A DNA stretch of 33,072 nt from JAFALX01 sp036378495 (GCA_036378495.1 DASUWI010000094.1:1-33072); one strand, 5' to 3'; shown: positions 7,471-14,420, numbered from the stretch's first letter. Numbers and translations: made by a program. Notes: a model not told the origin generated them from the letters alone.

Positions 7471-8458
7471 CGAGACGGCCACCCGTCGCCGACTCGGCGA
7501 TGACGTACCCCAGCCAGGGAAGCCCGGCCAGGATCAGCAGTGCTCCGCGTGCGCGTCCGCGCCACAACGCAACCAGCAGCGCGAAAGCGGTGACCAGCGT
7601 CAGGAGCGCGCCCAGCAGACCACCGAACCCGGGCCGCCAGCTGGTGAAGGTCACGCCGATGAACGCCAGGACGGTAGCTTGCCAGGCTACTGCGCCTCCG
7701 AGGTTGCCGAACGCCAGTGCGTCGTCACCGCTGCGGACCCAGAGCACGCTGTTGAGCGCTTCGGGCAGCTCCGTCGCCAGCGGCACCACGATGAGCGCGA
7801 GGATCAGCGTCGGGACGCCGAGGGCTGCCGCGACGTTGTCGAGAGCGCTGACGAACACCTCCGACGCCACGGCGAGGATGGCGATCGCGACCACCAGCTG
7901 CGCGGCGATCGCCGCGGCGTGCGGGCGGCTGGCCGACGAGTGCCAGCGCAGGATGTGCAGCGGCTCGGGCATATCCACCTCGGACGAGGCGCCCCGCAGC
8001 GTGCGGAGGACATGAAACGCATACGTGCCCAGCAGCGCGACGCCCACGGCTACACGGGCCGGCGTCGGAAGCACGATGCAGACCAGCGCCGCGCTGAAGC
8101 CGATGAGAAAGACGGTGAGGTCCTGACGGGTCTGGCGCGGAGTCACCGACAGCACCGGCCGCCCGCGGCGCAGCATCACCGCCAGCCCCGTGGCCGCCGT
8201 GGCCACAGTGACGATCAGAAACGCCGAGCCGAGAACGGCGCCCGTCGCCACCGCGTCAGCCCCCTTGGCGTGCGTGGCCAGCGCGATCACCGGGACGAAG
8301 GTCTCGGGCAGCGCCGTGCCGATCGCGGCCAGCAGGCTGCCGGTGGCGCCTGTGCCCAGCCGCAGCGAGAACCCGGCCCACTCGACCGCGTTGGTGAAGA
8401 GCTCGCAGGCGGCGACGATGAGCACGCCGCTGAGCAGGAAGAGCAGCGCCGTCGTCAT
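7463..8458 (-). CDS. Ca2+/cation antiporter (CaCA family, YrbG-like)
   Basis: A 331-residue membrane protein with about ten hydrophobic segments and the two inverted alpha-repeats of the sodium/calcium exchanger family. Repeat 1 is GTALPETFVPVIALATHAKG followed by GAVLGSAFLIVT. Repeat 2 is PLATELPEALNSVLWVRSG followed by GNLGGAVAWQ. The acidic residues of the two repeats (PE in each) are the expected cation ligands. The family exchanges Ca2+ or other cations for Na+ or H+ across the inner membrane. The GN-x-x-GSN signature is weakened in repeat 1 (GAVLGSAF), so ion choice is uncertain. The ATG at 8458 overlaps the NUDIX stop by ATGA. Confidence 0.87.
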   Translation of the reverse strand: MTTALLFLLSGVLIVAACELFTNAVEWAGFSLRLGTGATGSLLAAIGTALPETFVPVIALATHAKGADAVATGAVLGSAFLIVTVATAATGLAVMLRRGRPVLSVTPRQTRQDLTVFLIGFSAALVCIVLPTPARVAVGVALLGTYAFHVLRTLRGASSEVDMPEPLHILRWHSSASRPHAAAIAAQLVVAIAILAVASEVFVSALDNVAAALGVPTLILALIVVPLATELPEALNSVLWVRSGDDALAFGNLGGAVAWQATVLAFIGVTFTSWRPGFGGLLGALLTLVTAFALLVALWRGRARGALLILAGLPWLGYVIAESATGGRLGA

Positions 8459-8982
8459 CGCTCTGGGTGCGAATGGCGGCGGCGCAGCGCATCCACCGGG
8501 GCGCGCATCCAGTCGGTGGCAAACGCCGCGACGTGGTATGGCGTCACGGGCTGCACCCGATGCACCGGCGGCGCTCCGTGGGAGGCCGCCAGCGCGTCGC
8601 GGATGCGGCGGGGGTACCAGGGAAAGAGGGTGCGCGGCAGATCATCGATTGCGGCGAAGCGCGTCGCCCAGGCTTCGAGGCTCCGCCTCGCCTGGCCCCC
8701 GTCGACCTCACCGATGTACAGCACATCGCCGACGCGACGCAGACCCGACCACGTGTACACGCCCGCGAGGCGTGTGATCCGGATGCGGTACCCCGTCTCC
8801 TCCTCGGCCTCGCGTGCCGCGGTGATGGCCGGGTCCTCGCCGTCCTCGCAGTGCCCCCCGGGCAGCTCCCAGCCCGGCGGGAACGGCCGGAACTGGACCA
8901 GGACGCGGTCATCGCGGAGCACAGCGACCTGGGCGCCCAGCACCGGCCACGCGATCCCGTCGACCTCGATCCGCGCCGTCAC
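8455..8982 (-). CDS. NUDIX hydrolase
   Basis: A 175-residue protein with a perfect Nudix box at residues 43-65: G, then E49, R57-E58, E61-E62 and G64, which bind the metal and hydrolyse a nucleoside diphosphate linked to another group. A strand with VLVQFRPFPPGWELPGG precedes it, as in MutT-like enzymes. The C-terminal 60 residues are rich in tryptophan, proline and arginine (FPWYPRRIRDAL) and may select the substrate. The start GTG at 8982 shares a GTGA with the stop of the M50 protease gene; the reading frame continues upstream into that gene without a real start. Both flanking junctions are 4-nt overlaps, so it is embedded in the operon. Confidence 0.9.
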   Translation of the reverse strand: MTARIEVDGIAWPVLGAQVAVLRDDRVLVQFRPFPPGWELPGGHCEDGEDPAITAAREAEEETGYRIRITRLAGVYTWSGLRRVGDVLYIGEVDGGQARRSLEAWATRFAAIDDLPRTLFPWYPRRIRDALAASHGAPPVHRVQPVTPYHVAAFATDWMRAPVDALRRRHSHPER

Positions 8983-9716
8983 GTGAGTAGCTGGAACACG
9001 TTGGGCAGGCCGAGGAAGATGGGCACCACGCCCGGAACGAAGACGTGGTCGATCAGGAGCGTCGCCGTGCCCACCGTTGCCGCGGACAGCGGGTTGACCA
9101 TGCGGCCGGTGACCTCGGGCAGGACGACGACGATCACGACCACCGCTGCGTAGACGATGTATCGGTTGGCCTCGGCCCAGAGAAACACGCGCGACATGCG
9201 CGGGAAGAGGAGGGCGCGGGCGAACGCGTAGCCGTCGAGGCCGGGAAGCGGCAGCGCGTTGTAGATGAACAGCGCGATGTTGATGAAGAAGCCCTGCAGG
9301 AGGATTCCGACCAGGATGCCGGCGGCGGTCCGCTGCGCCAGCGTGGTGAAGCCGCTCAGGTCGATCCCGGAGCCCACCAGCTCGATGCGCAGGGTGATGC
9401 CGAAGATCGCCGCGACCACGAGGTGCGAGACCGGTCCGGCAGCAGCCACCGCCGCGCGCTGGGCTGGGCCGCGCAGGTACACGGGGTCGAGTCGCACCGG
9501 CTTCCCCCAGCCGAACCCGGTGATCAGGAGCGCGGTGAAGCCGAAAGGGTCGAGCTGCTTGCGGGGGTCGAGCGACATGCGCCCCTTCTGTCGCGGCGTG
9601 GGATCGCCTGCTCGCAGCGCGATCGCCGAATGTGTGAGCTCGTGCACGACCAGCCCGATCACCGCGCCGGGCAGCGTGTAGAGGATCGTGATCAGGTAGC
9701 TGAGCGCGCCGCTCAT
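8979..9716 (-). CDS. M50-family site-2 protease-like membrane metalloprotease
   Basis: A 245-residue membrane protein. The zinc motif is H25-E26-L-T-H29 in the first hydrophobic segment, and the third ligand is Asp161 in NALPLPGLDGY. Both are hallmarks of M50B rhomboid-like or site-2 type intramembrane proteases. There is no PDZ domain and the protein is short, like the minimal SpoIVFB/M50B forms. Six hydrophobic segments can be seen. Substrates of such small members are mostly unknown; anti-sigma factors and membrane stubs are typical for relatives. The ATG at 9716 has GGGGTGGGTG just before it. It lies 42 nt after the small CxxC gene and overlaps the NUDIX gene. Confidence 0.87.
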   Translation of the reverse strand: MSGALSYLITILYTLPGAVIGLVVHELTHSAIALRAGDPTPRQKGRMSLDPRKQLDPFGFTALLITGFGWGKPVRLDPVYLRGPAQRAAVAAAGPVSHLVVAAIFGITLRIELVGSGIDLSGFTTLAQRTAAGILVGILLQGFFINIALFIYNALPLPGLDGYAFARALLFPRMSRVFLWAEANRYIVYAAVVVIVVVLPEVTGRMVNPLSAATVGTATLLIDHVFVPGVVPIFLGLPNVFQLLT

Positions 9717-9738
9717 CACCCACCCCGCCGCGAGGTTG

Positions 9739-9751
9739 GGGGTGTCACCCC
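9739..9751. promoter_or_regulatory. 13-bp palindrome GGGGTGTCACCCC between the CxxC gene and the M50 gene
   Basis: A perfect inverted repeat with a single central base. As RNA it could fold only with a 3-nt loop and a 5-bp stem. It may reduce readthrough or bind a protein. It lies 23 bp before the protease start. Confidence 0.3.
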
Positions 9752-9758
9752 GAGACGG

Positions 9759-10052
9759 TCAGTCGAGCTCGACGCGAGACGGTCGCCGCGTGCGCGGTGC
9801 TCGCTTCGCCGCGGTGCCGCGTTTGCGAGCGCGTGGCGCCGGCGCGGCCCTGCCCCGCGACGTGTTGTGCTCGATGGTGACCATCGCCGCCAGCAGGAGC
9901 TCACGCTGCGCGTTGAGCAGGTGTCGCTGCGCCTCCGGCGGCACGAGCTCGCTGAGGCTCTGGCCGAGCAGCTGCGATGCGCTCTGGGCGAGGCGCGCCG
10001 GACAGAGCTGGCACGCGGCTGGCTCCGCCCCCTCTGTGCCGGCCGGGCTCAC
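9759..10052 (-). CDS. Small basic protein with CxxC motif, downstream of ArsA (unknown function)
   Basis: A 97-residue protein I do not recognise. It has PAACQLCPARL with Cys14-x2-Cys17, then a helical, leucine/glutamine-rich centre (LLGQSLSELVPPEAQRHLL, NAQRELLLAAM) and a lysine/arginine-rich tail of about 30 residues. The GTG start shares a GTGA with the ArsA stop, so the product is made together with the ATPase, which is the main evidence that the gene is real. The CxxC could bind a metal or form a redox pair; with only two cysteines a dimer would be needed for a four-cysteine site. The basic tail could bind nucleic acid or phospholipid. All of this is inference. Confidence 0.65.
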   Translation of the reverse strand: MSPAGTEGAEPAACQLCPARLAQSASQLLGQSLSELVPPEAQRHLLNAQRELLLAAMVTIEHNTSRGRAAPAPRARKRGTAAKRAPRTRRPSRVELD

Positions 10053-11224
10053 CGGCGCGCGTCGGCGAACGTCACCGAGAGCATGCCGTCGTCGAGCCGC
10101 CCTCGGGTCACCTTCTTGCCGTTGAGCACGCGCGGCAGCGAGATCTCGCGCTTGTAAGGTCCCACCGTCACGTAGAGCTCGCCCTCGCGGTGCGTGATGT
10201 CGATGTCCTCCTTCCCCACGAACGGGAGCTGCAGGTGCAGCTCGTAGCCGCTGCCCACCTTGAGCAGGCGCTGGGGCACCGCGCGATAGTAGATCGTTGT
10301 GGGGTCGCCGTCACCGTAGATCGAGGCCGCCATCTCGCTGAGATTCTCGAGGCCGACGATCTCGTGGTCGAACAGCCGGGTTTGCACGATGGGCACCGGG
10401 CTGAACGAGCGCTCGACCAGCCCTGCATAGCGCTGCTGGGTCTTGCGCCACGCGCTGAAGTAGCTGTCGTGCACCTCAGGCGGGAGGACGCGGTTCACGA
10501 CGATCAGGTCGGTGAGGTAGTCGTAGAGGCTGAGGTAGGTGAAGGCGCGCTGCGCCTCCTTCACCACCATCTTCTCCAGGTTGAGCACGATGCGCACGGT
10601 GCACACCTTGGGGTCGCCGAGGATGCGCTTCATGCCGTCGAGGTCGAGCAGGAGGTGCTTGACGTGACCGAAGAAGTCGTCGGTGGGCAGGGGGATCTTG
10701 GTGAACGGCTGGACCACCGGCCGTGCCACCTTGGCGATGGTGCGTTGGATCGGAAACAGCCGCTGCAGGTACCAGCGCGCGACGTCAGGGAATGCGAGCA
10801 GCTGCAGGGTCTCACCGGTGGGCGCGCAGTCGACGACCAGCACGTCGTACTCGCCGCTGGTGCGGTGATGCTTGATCTGCATCAGGCTCGCCACCTCTTC
10901 CATGCCGGGGGGCGAGGCCAGCTCTTCGGCGACGATGTCGTCGACGCCCTCCTGCGACGCGAACAGCGCGGTCAGGTACTCGTGGATGCGGTCCCAGTGA
11001 TCCTCGAGCTCGCGCAGCGCGTTGATCTCCTGACCCCAGAGATTGGGCGCCACCAGCGTCGGGTTCTCACCGATCTCGACGTCGAGGCTGTCGCCAAGGC
11101 TGTGCGCGGCGTCGGTGCTGATCACCAGCGTGCGATAGCCCATCTCGGCGCATCGCACCGCGGTGGCGGCGGCAACGGTCGTCTTGCCGACCCCGCCCTT
11201 GCCCGTGTACAGGATTACGCGCAT
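10049..11224 (-). CDS. ArsA/Get3-type ATPase with C-terminal HSP20-like domain
   Basis: A 391-residue SIMIBI-class ATPase. The deviant P-loop GKGGVGKTT is at residues 8-16 with the signature lysine, switch I is STDAAHS around 36-42, and switch II is DCAPTGETL around 132-140. Residues about 316-391 form the ArsA_HSP20 beta-sandwich, seen as YELHLQLPFVGKEDIDI, ELYVTVGPYKREI and SVTFA. Single-domain ArsA relatives work as homodimers like Get3. There is no arsR, arsB or arsC nearby, so arsenite export is unlikely. The Get3 CxxC dimer clamp is absent. The ATG at 11224 lies 9 nt after a TATGGT box on the same strand. It lies between a tail-anchored-looking protein gene and the CxxC gene. Confidence 0.88.
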   Translation of the reverse strand: MRVILYTGKGGVGKTTVAAATAVRCAEMGYRTLVISTDAAHSLGDSLDVEIGENPTLVAPNLWGQEINALRELEDHWDRIHEYLTALFASQEGVDDIVAEELASPPGMEEVASLMQIKHHRTSGEYDVLVVDCAPTGETLQLLAFPDVARWYLQRLFPIQRTIAKVARPVVQPFTKIPLPTDDFFGHVKHLLLDLDGMKRILGDPKVCTVRIVLNLEKMVVKEAQRAFTYLSLYDYLTDLIVVNRVLPPEVHDSYFSAWRKTQQRYAGLVERSFSPVPIVQTRLFDHEIVGLENLSEMAASIYGDGDPTTIYYRAVPQRLLKVGSGYELHLQLPFVGKEDIDITHREGELYVTVGPYKREISLPRVLNGKKVTRGRLDDGMLSVTFADARR

Positions 11225-11233
11225 GCCACCCCC

Positions 11234-11239
11234 ACCATA
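11234..11239 (-). promoter_or_regulatory. Possible internal -10 box TATGGT before the ArsA-like gene
   Basis: On the minus strand TATGGT ends 9 nt before the ATG. It could give a nearly leaderless transcript of the ATPase gene independent of the upstream promoter. GGGGGTGG between them could also serve as a ribosome binding site. Confidence 0.35.
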
Positions 11240-11246
11240 GGACGAA

Positions 11247-11280
11247 CGCCGGTCAGTGCACCACGCCGGTCAGTGCACCA
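11247..11280. repeat. Perfect 17-bp tandem duplication
   Basis: The unit CGCCGGTCAGTGCACCA occurs twice in direct succession (11247-11263 and 11264-11280). The right copy contains the stop codon and last codons of the gene at 11270; the left copy lies in the gap before the ATPase gene. Confidence 0.9.
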
Positions 11281-11755
11281 CGTGGGTGACGACGACTGCG
11301 GCGACGATGATCAGCGCCACCATGCAGAGGGCGATGACCAGCACGCGGCGCAGGTCCGCGGGGACGTAGGGAACGTGGTCGAACGGGATCGCCGCATCCT
11401 CGCTGTCGAGCGGCGCGAACATCGCAGCTGCGTTGCTCGGGCCTTTCCCAGGACGCCCGGCGCGCGTCTGCGATGGCGCGGCCTGGCTCAGCCGCTCGAT
11501 GCGTCGCCGGGCCGCGGCGGGCGCGGCGCCCACCGGTGAGGGCGCTGCTGCGCGCATCGCGGGTTGCGGCGCAGGCTCGTCGACCACCGCGTCGAGCGGG
11601 GCTTCGGCGGCATCGAGATCGGGTTCGGCGTCGTCGCCGCCGGGCGGCGGCGCGCTCGGAGCGATGTCCACGCCTGCCCGTGGTGCTGCGCTCCGCAGCG
11701 GAGCGTTCTGCCGGGTGGCCGCGCGCTGCTTCTGTCTGCGGGTCTTGCGTGCCAT
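11270..11755 (-). CDS. Small protein with tail-anchored topology (unknown function)
   Basis: A 161-residue protein with no recognised family. It starts with a strongly basic stretch (MARKTRRQKQRAATRQ), continues with about 115 low-complexity residues rich in Ala, Pro, Asp and Arg, and ends with one hydrophobic segment, LRRVLVIALCMVALIIVAAV, followed by only seven residues. There is no N-terminal signal. This is the layout of a tail-anchored membrane protein: a cytoplasmic domain and a C-terminal anchor too late for co-translational SRP targeting. The next gene encodes a Get3/ArsA-type ATPase, the class that delivers such proteins in eukaryotes. The start ATG is 11755; the strong promoter lies about 180 bp upstream. 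The link to the ATPase is a hypothesis. Confidence 0.7.
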   Translation of the reverse strand: MARKTRRQKQRAATRQNAPLRSAAPRAGVDIAPSAPPPGGDDAEPDLDAAEAPLDAVVDEPAPQPAMRAAAPSPVGAAPAAARRRIERLSQAAPSQTRAGRPGKGPSNAAAMFAPLDSEDAAIPFDHVPYVPADLRRVLVIALCMVALIIVAAVVVTHVVH

Positions 11756-11898
11756 CGCTGTCCGTCAGGAAGCGTAGCAGGCGCCTCTCGCTGCTCCCGG
11801 AGAACGGGGCAGCGGGGCGCCAGATGGACGCGGCCTCAGCAGAGCGCGAAGCCGGAGCGGTGGGCAGGACCCGGCGCGCCCGCTGCCATGACTGCCCT

Positions 11899-11924
11899 TG
11901 ATGTTGGGGGTGCAGCCCCACATC
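11899..11924 (-). promoter_or_regulatory. Hairpin in the 5' leader of the ArsA-region operon
   Basis: On the minus strand GATGTGGGG and CCCCAACATC pair around a short loop with one bulged base. It begins about 16 nt downstream of the -10 box, so it would form near the 5' end of the leader RNA. The leader is about 180 nt long, while many genes in this window seem leaderless. The role could be RNA stability or attenuation. Confidence 0.4.
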
Positions 11925-11940
11925 TTGTGGCTGTTGGCAG

Positions 11941-11968
11941 AGGATAGCACATCATGCTGTGGTGTCAA
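11941..11968 (-). promoter_or_regulatory. Strong housekeeping-type promoter TTGACA-16 nt-TATCCT
   Basis: On the minus strand a consensus -35 TTGACA (11968-11963) is separated by 16 nt from TATCCT (11946-11941). It is the only clear two-part promoter I see in the window. It points towards the operon that starts at 11755, and its -35 lies within the last codons of the octanoyltransferase gene. Confidence 0.7.
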
Positions 11969-12695
11969 GGGGTTTGGCACACAAGATCCCGCGAAAGCCT
12001 GCTGCCAGGGCGGACGCGGCTTCCTCGCGGCTGATGTGCCGTCCGGCGAGCGCGCGCAGCCCGTCCGACGGGGCCGCGTGCGCGAACACCGCGGCGCCAG
12101 ACCGCGAGCCGGTGCGCAGATAGCCGGCTGCTCGCGACGGTGACAGCAGCACGCTGCCGTGCTGCAGCAGCGCGCCGCCGCGACGCGCCTGCGCGCTCCC
12201 GACGAGCTTGCGGCCGAAGGCGTCGAGCAGCTCGGAACCGGCAGGCCGGGCGAAGCAATCGGCGGCTGCCAGCGCGGTGCGGGCCGTGTGCCGTTCCATC
12301 GAGGGCGCTGCGTGCAGTGTCGCGGCGACGCCGAGCGCGCCGAGCCCCACCGCCACCGCCTCGTGGATGCGGCAGCAGCTGGTCATGACGTCGCCGCCGA
12401 AATCGGGATCATCGGCACGGCAGACGACGGCGTATGTCACCTCGTCGTCGTGCAGGACGGCGCGCCCGCCACTGGGGCGGCGCACAACGTCGATGCCGTC
12501 GCGCGTGCAGGCATCGACATCGACGTCGCTGAGCGGCTCCAGCCGGCCGAGGCTGAGGCACGGCGGCGCGAACCAGTACAGGCGGATGGCGCGGGCGGTG
12601 TCGCCGGCGGCGCAGCGACGCAGCAGCTCGGCGTCGCGGCGCATGTGGCCACCACCGGCACCAGCTCCATCGATCACCACGCTATCGCTGCACAT
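11952..12695 (-). CDS. lipM: LipM-like octanoyltransferase / lipoate-protein ligase family protein
   Basis: About 247 residues with the biotin/lipoate transferase fold. RRPSGGRAVLHDDEVTYAVV (72-91) matches the R-R-x-S-G-G-x-A-V-x-H-x-x-x motif that binds the acyl-AMP or acyl chain. FGRKLVGSAQARR carries the catalytic lysine at about 163. A cysteine at about 147 (ADCFARPAGSELLDAFG) lies where LipM has its acyl-thioester cysteine, and GSAQ rather than GNA is also LipM-like. So the enzyme probably moves octanoate from acyl carrier protein to a lipoyl domain, rather than activating free lipoate. The start ATG 12695 is tentative; upstream GTG codons to 12728 overlap the divergent gene. No lipoate-dependent enzyme is nearby. 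Confidence 0.8.
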   Translation of the reverse strand: MCSDSVVIDGAGAGGGHMRRDAELLRRCAAGDTARAIRLYWFAPPCLSLGRLEPLSDVDVDACTRDGIDVVRRPSGGRAVLHDDEVTYAVVCRADDPDFGGDVMTSCCRIHEAVAVGLGALGVAATLHAAPSMERHTARTALAAADCFARPAGSELLDAFGRKLVGSAQARRGGALLQHGSVLLSPSRAAGYLRTGSRSGAAVFAHAAPSDGLRALAGRHISREEAASALAAGFRGILCAKPLDTTA

Positions 12696-12718
12696 CGTTG
12701 AAACCCCGGGCGCAGCCG

Positions 12719-13759
12719 ATGTCACCACGGACCATCGACCTCATCTATCCTTCGCGTCCGGTGGCGGTCGACGAGAACGGGATCTACTGGTGGCACTCCA
12801 TCAGTTTGCCTGACAGAGTCACGCCCGGCGAGCTGGCCCTGGACACGCTGCGCACAGAGTTCGAAGCGCTGCAGCTGCCGCCACTCGAGGGGCGCACGGT
12901 GCTGGACATCGGAGCGTGGGACGGGTATTTCTCCTTCGCTGCCGAAGATTTGGGTGCGACGCGCGTGGTCGCGCTCGATCATTTCGTCTGGGCGCTGGAT
13001 TTCAGGCACGCGCCGGACTACTGGGCGTACGTCGCCAACTGCCGCGCCGCCGGTACCCGCCCAGTCTTGTGGGGGCCGCACTGCGCGTGGTGGGACGCCG
13101 TGGGACTCCTGGGCAAGCGCGCGTTTGACACCGCACGGCAGGCGCGTCGCAGCAAGGTGGAGCCGGTGGTGGACGACTTCATGACCTGCGATCTGGCGTC
13201 GCTCGGAGTGTTCGACGTGACGCTGTTCCTGGGTGTGCTGTATCACCTCGGCGAGCCGCTCACCGCGCTCCGCCGCCTTCGGCGTGTGACGAAGCAGCTC
13301 GCGGTGGTGGAGACCGCCGCGATCGCCATCGATGGCAATGAAGATCGGGCGCTCGTCGAGTTCGCCCCCGGCGCGGAGTTCAAGAACGATCCCACCAACT
13401 GGTTCCTGCCGAATGAGAAGGCAGTCATCGCCCTGCTCCACGCCGCCGGATTCGACGACGTGGAAACGGTGGGGCGCCTCTTCCATGAGCAGAAACGGCC
13501 AGGAGTCACCGACTTTCGCCTGGTGTTGCACGCTCGCCCGAGTGCCCGAGCGGCACGTCCAGCCGAGCCGGACAGTTGGGATTGGCGCTCCGAGCTGGAC
13601 GAACCGGTCACCGCCGAGCAGCGGCGGATGCAGCGCCTCGAAGAGGATCTGGCGGCACTGCGCAGCAGCCGAACGTTCCGCTACACAGCAGTTCCGCGTC
13701 ACGTCTACGGTCGCCTGCGACGCCTGATGCTGCGGTCGGGCACGCGCCACCCGAGCTAG
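12719..13759 (+). CDS. SAM-dependent methyltransferase, CmoB/DUF1698-like
   Basis: A 346-residue protein. Motif I is VLDIGAWDGY at residues 61-70 with an acidic end of strand 2 (VVALDHF), the wording typical of the CmoB-like Methyltransf_9 group. The core ends near LVLHARPS. The C-terminal part has a short coiled coil (RMQRLEEDLAALR) followed by SSRTFRYTAVPRHVYGRLRR. This tail, L-x-x-S-R-(T/S)-(F/W)-R-x-T-x-P-x-R, is common at the end of glycan glycosyltransferases and glycan methyltransferases, so a role in modifying surface sugars is more likely than tRNA modification. No other glycan gene is adjacent. The ATG at 12719 starts 23 bp from the divergent octanoyltransferase start. Confidence 0.82.
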   Translation: MSPRTIDLIYPSRPVAVDENGIYWWHSISLPDRVTPGELALDTLRTEFEALQLPPLEGRTVLDIGAWDGYFSFAAEDLGATRVVALDHFVWALDFRHAPDYWAYVANCRAAGTRPVLWGPHCAWWDAVGLLGKRAFDTARQARRSKVEPVVDDFMTCDLASLGVFDVTLFLGVLYHLGEPLTALRRLRRVTKQLAVVETAAIAIDGNEDRALVEFAPGAEFKNDPTNWFLPNEKAVIALLHAAGFDDVETVGRLFHEQKRPGVTDFRLVLHARPSARAARPAEPDSWDWRSELDEPVTAEQRRMQRLEEDLAALRSSRTFRYTAVPRHVYGRLRRLMLRSGTRHPS

Positions 13760-13774
13760 CGCTGCGTCTGGCGC

Positions 13775-14406
13775 TCAGAGAACGCGCAGCGCTTCTGGGG
13801 CATCACGCTCTCGTCGCGTGAGCGCGCGCAGCACGGCGAGGTCGCCGTGACGGAGCCGCGCCGCGCCGACGAGGGTTTCGATGGTCAGCTCGGTGGCACC
13901 GGCCGGCAGGGGTGGCGTGTCGATGCCCAGGCTGGCGCAGAGGTCGTCCGTGTGCACGGTCAGCTCGACGCAGCGGCAGATGAGGAGGTCATCGAAGGTC
14001 AGCACGAGACCGGCAAACGCCGTGGTCAGCCGGCCGTCGGGCTCGGTCTCACACGCTGCACGGAGTCGCGGCGTGGCTTTGTCAATGTCGGCAAGGAGCG
14101 CGTCGAGACCACGCTCCGCCTGAGCGCGCGCCCGTTCGCTGATGCCGGCGTGAATGGGCAGCGTGGTGTCGCCGGGGACGCGGCGCCAGTATTCGGTTGC
14201 GGTGATCACGTCCGCGTTCTCGGGACTGATGCATCGAGGTAATCGCCGATGATGGTGGCGCCACGGATGACGTGACCGGCGAGTGTTCCCACCGTCCACC
14301 CATCCAATGCGCTGGGAGCGTTCCACAGCTCGCGCAGCTGCGGCACTTCAAGGACGGTGCGGGTCACGGCCAGGCATTCGAGCCAGGCGCGGCGCTCAGG
14401 ACGCAC
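13775..14406 (-). pseudogene. Frameshifted MDMPI/DinB-fold (mycothiol-dependent maleylpyruvate isomerase type) gene
   Basis: Two adjacent reading frames together make one protein of about 210 residues. The first part (from GTG 14406) reads RAWLECLAVTRTVLEVPQLR, then WTVGTLAGHVIRGATIIGDYLDASVP and stops at 14206. The second part continues in another frame with PENADVITATEYWRRVPGD, then RCVELTVHTDDLCASLG. The helices, the early histidine (AGH) and the late H-x-D-D-L match the metal site of MDMPI-N/DinB-like thiol transferases. The join is at a short G-run (14222-14224). One extra base there restores VPENADV and gives exactly 211 codons with the stop, so a 1-nt deletion or a sequencing error is likely. 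It follows the DUF1990 gene closely. Confidence 0.82.
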
Positions 14407-14414
14407 GCCGGCAG

Positions 14415-14420
14415 ATTCTA
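14415..14420 (-). promoter_or_regulatory. -10 box TAGAAT of the MDMPI-type gene
   Basis: TAGAAT ends 8 nt before GTG 14406 and overlaps the TAG stop codon of the DUF1990 gene. It supports the chosen start and a leaderless mRNA. Confidence 0.5.

Noticed and set aside
10049..11224. Arsenite export ATPase of an ars operon
   Set aside because: No arsB, arsR, arsC or arsD neighbour; single ATPase domain with an HSP20-like end rather than the duplicated ArsA.
9977..11539. Long plus-strand frame opposite the ArsA-like ATPase
   Set aside because: No family motif, composition typical of antisense frames; the ATPase frame carries P-loop and switch motifs.
11756..11951. SRP RNA, tmRNA or other known structured RNA in the leader
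   Set aside because: The visible hairpin is short and I see none of the conserved SRP Alu/S-domain or tRNA-like elements.
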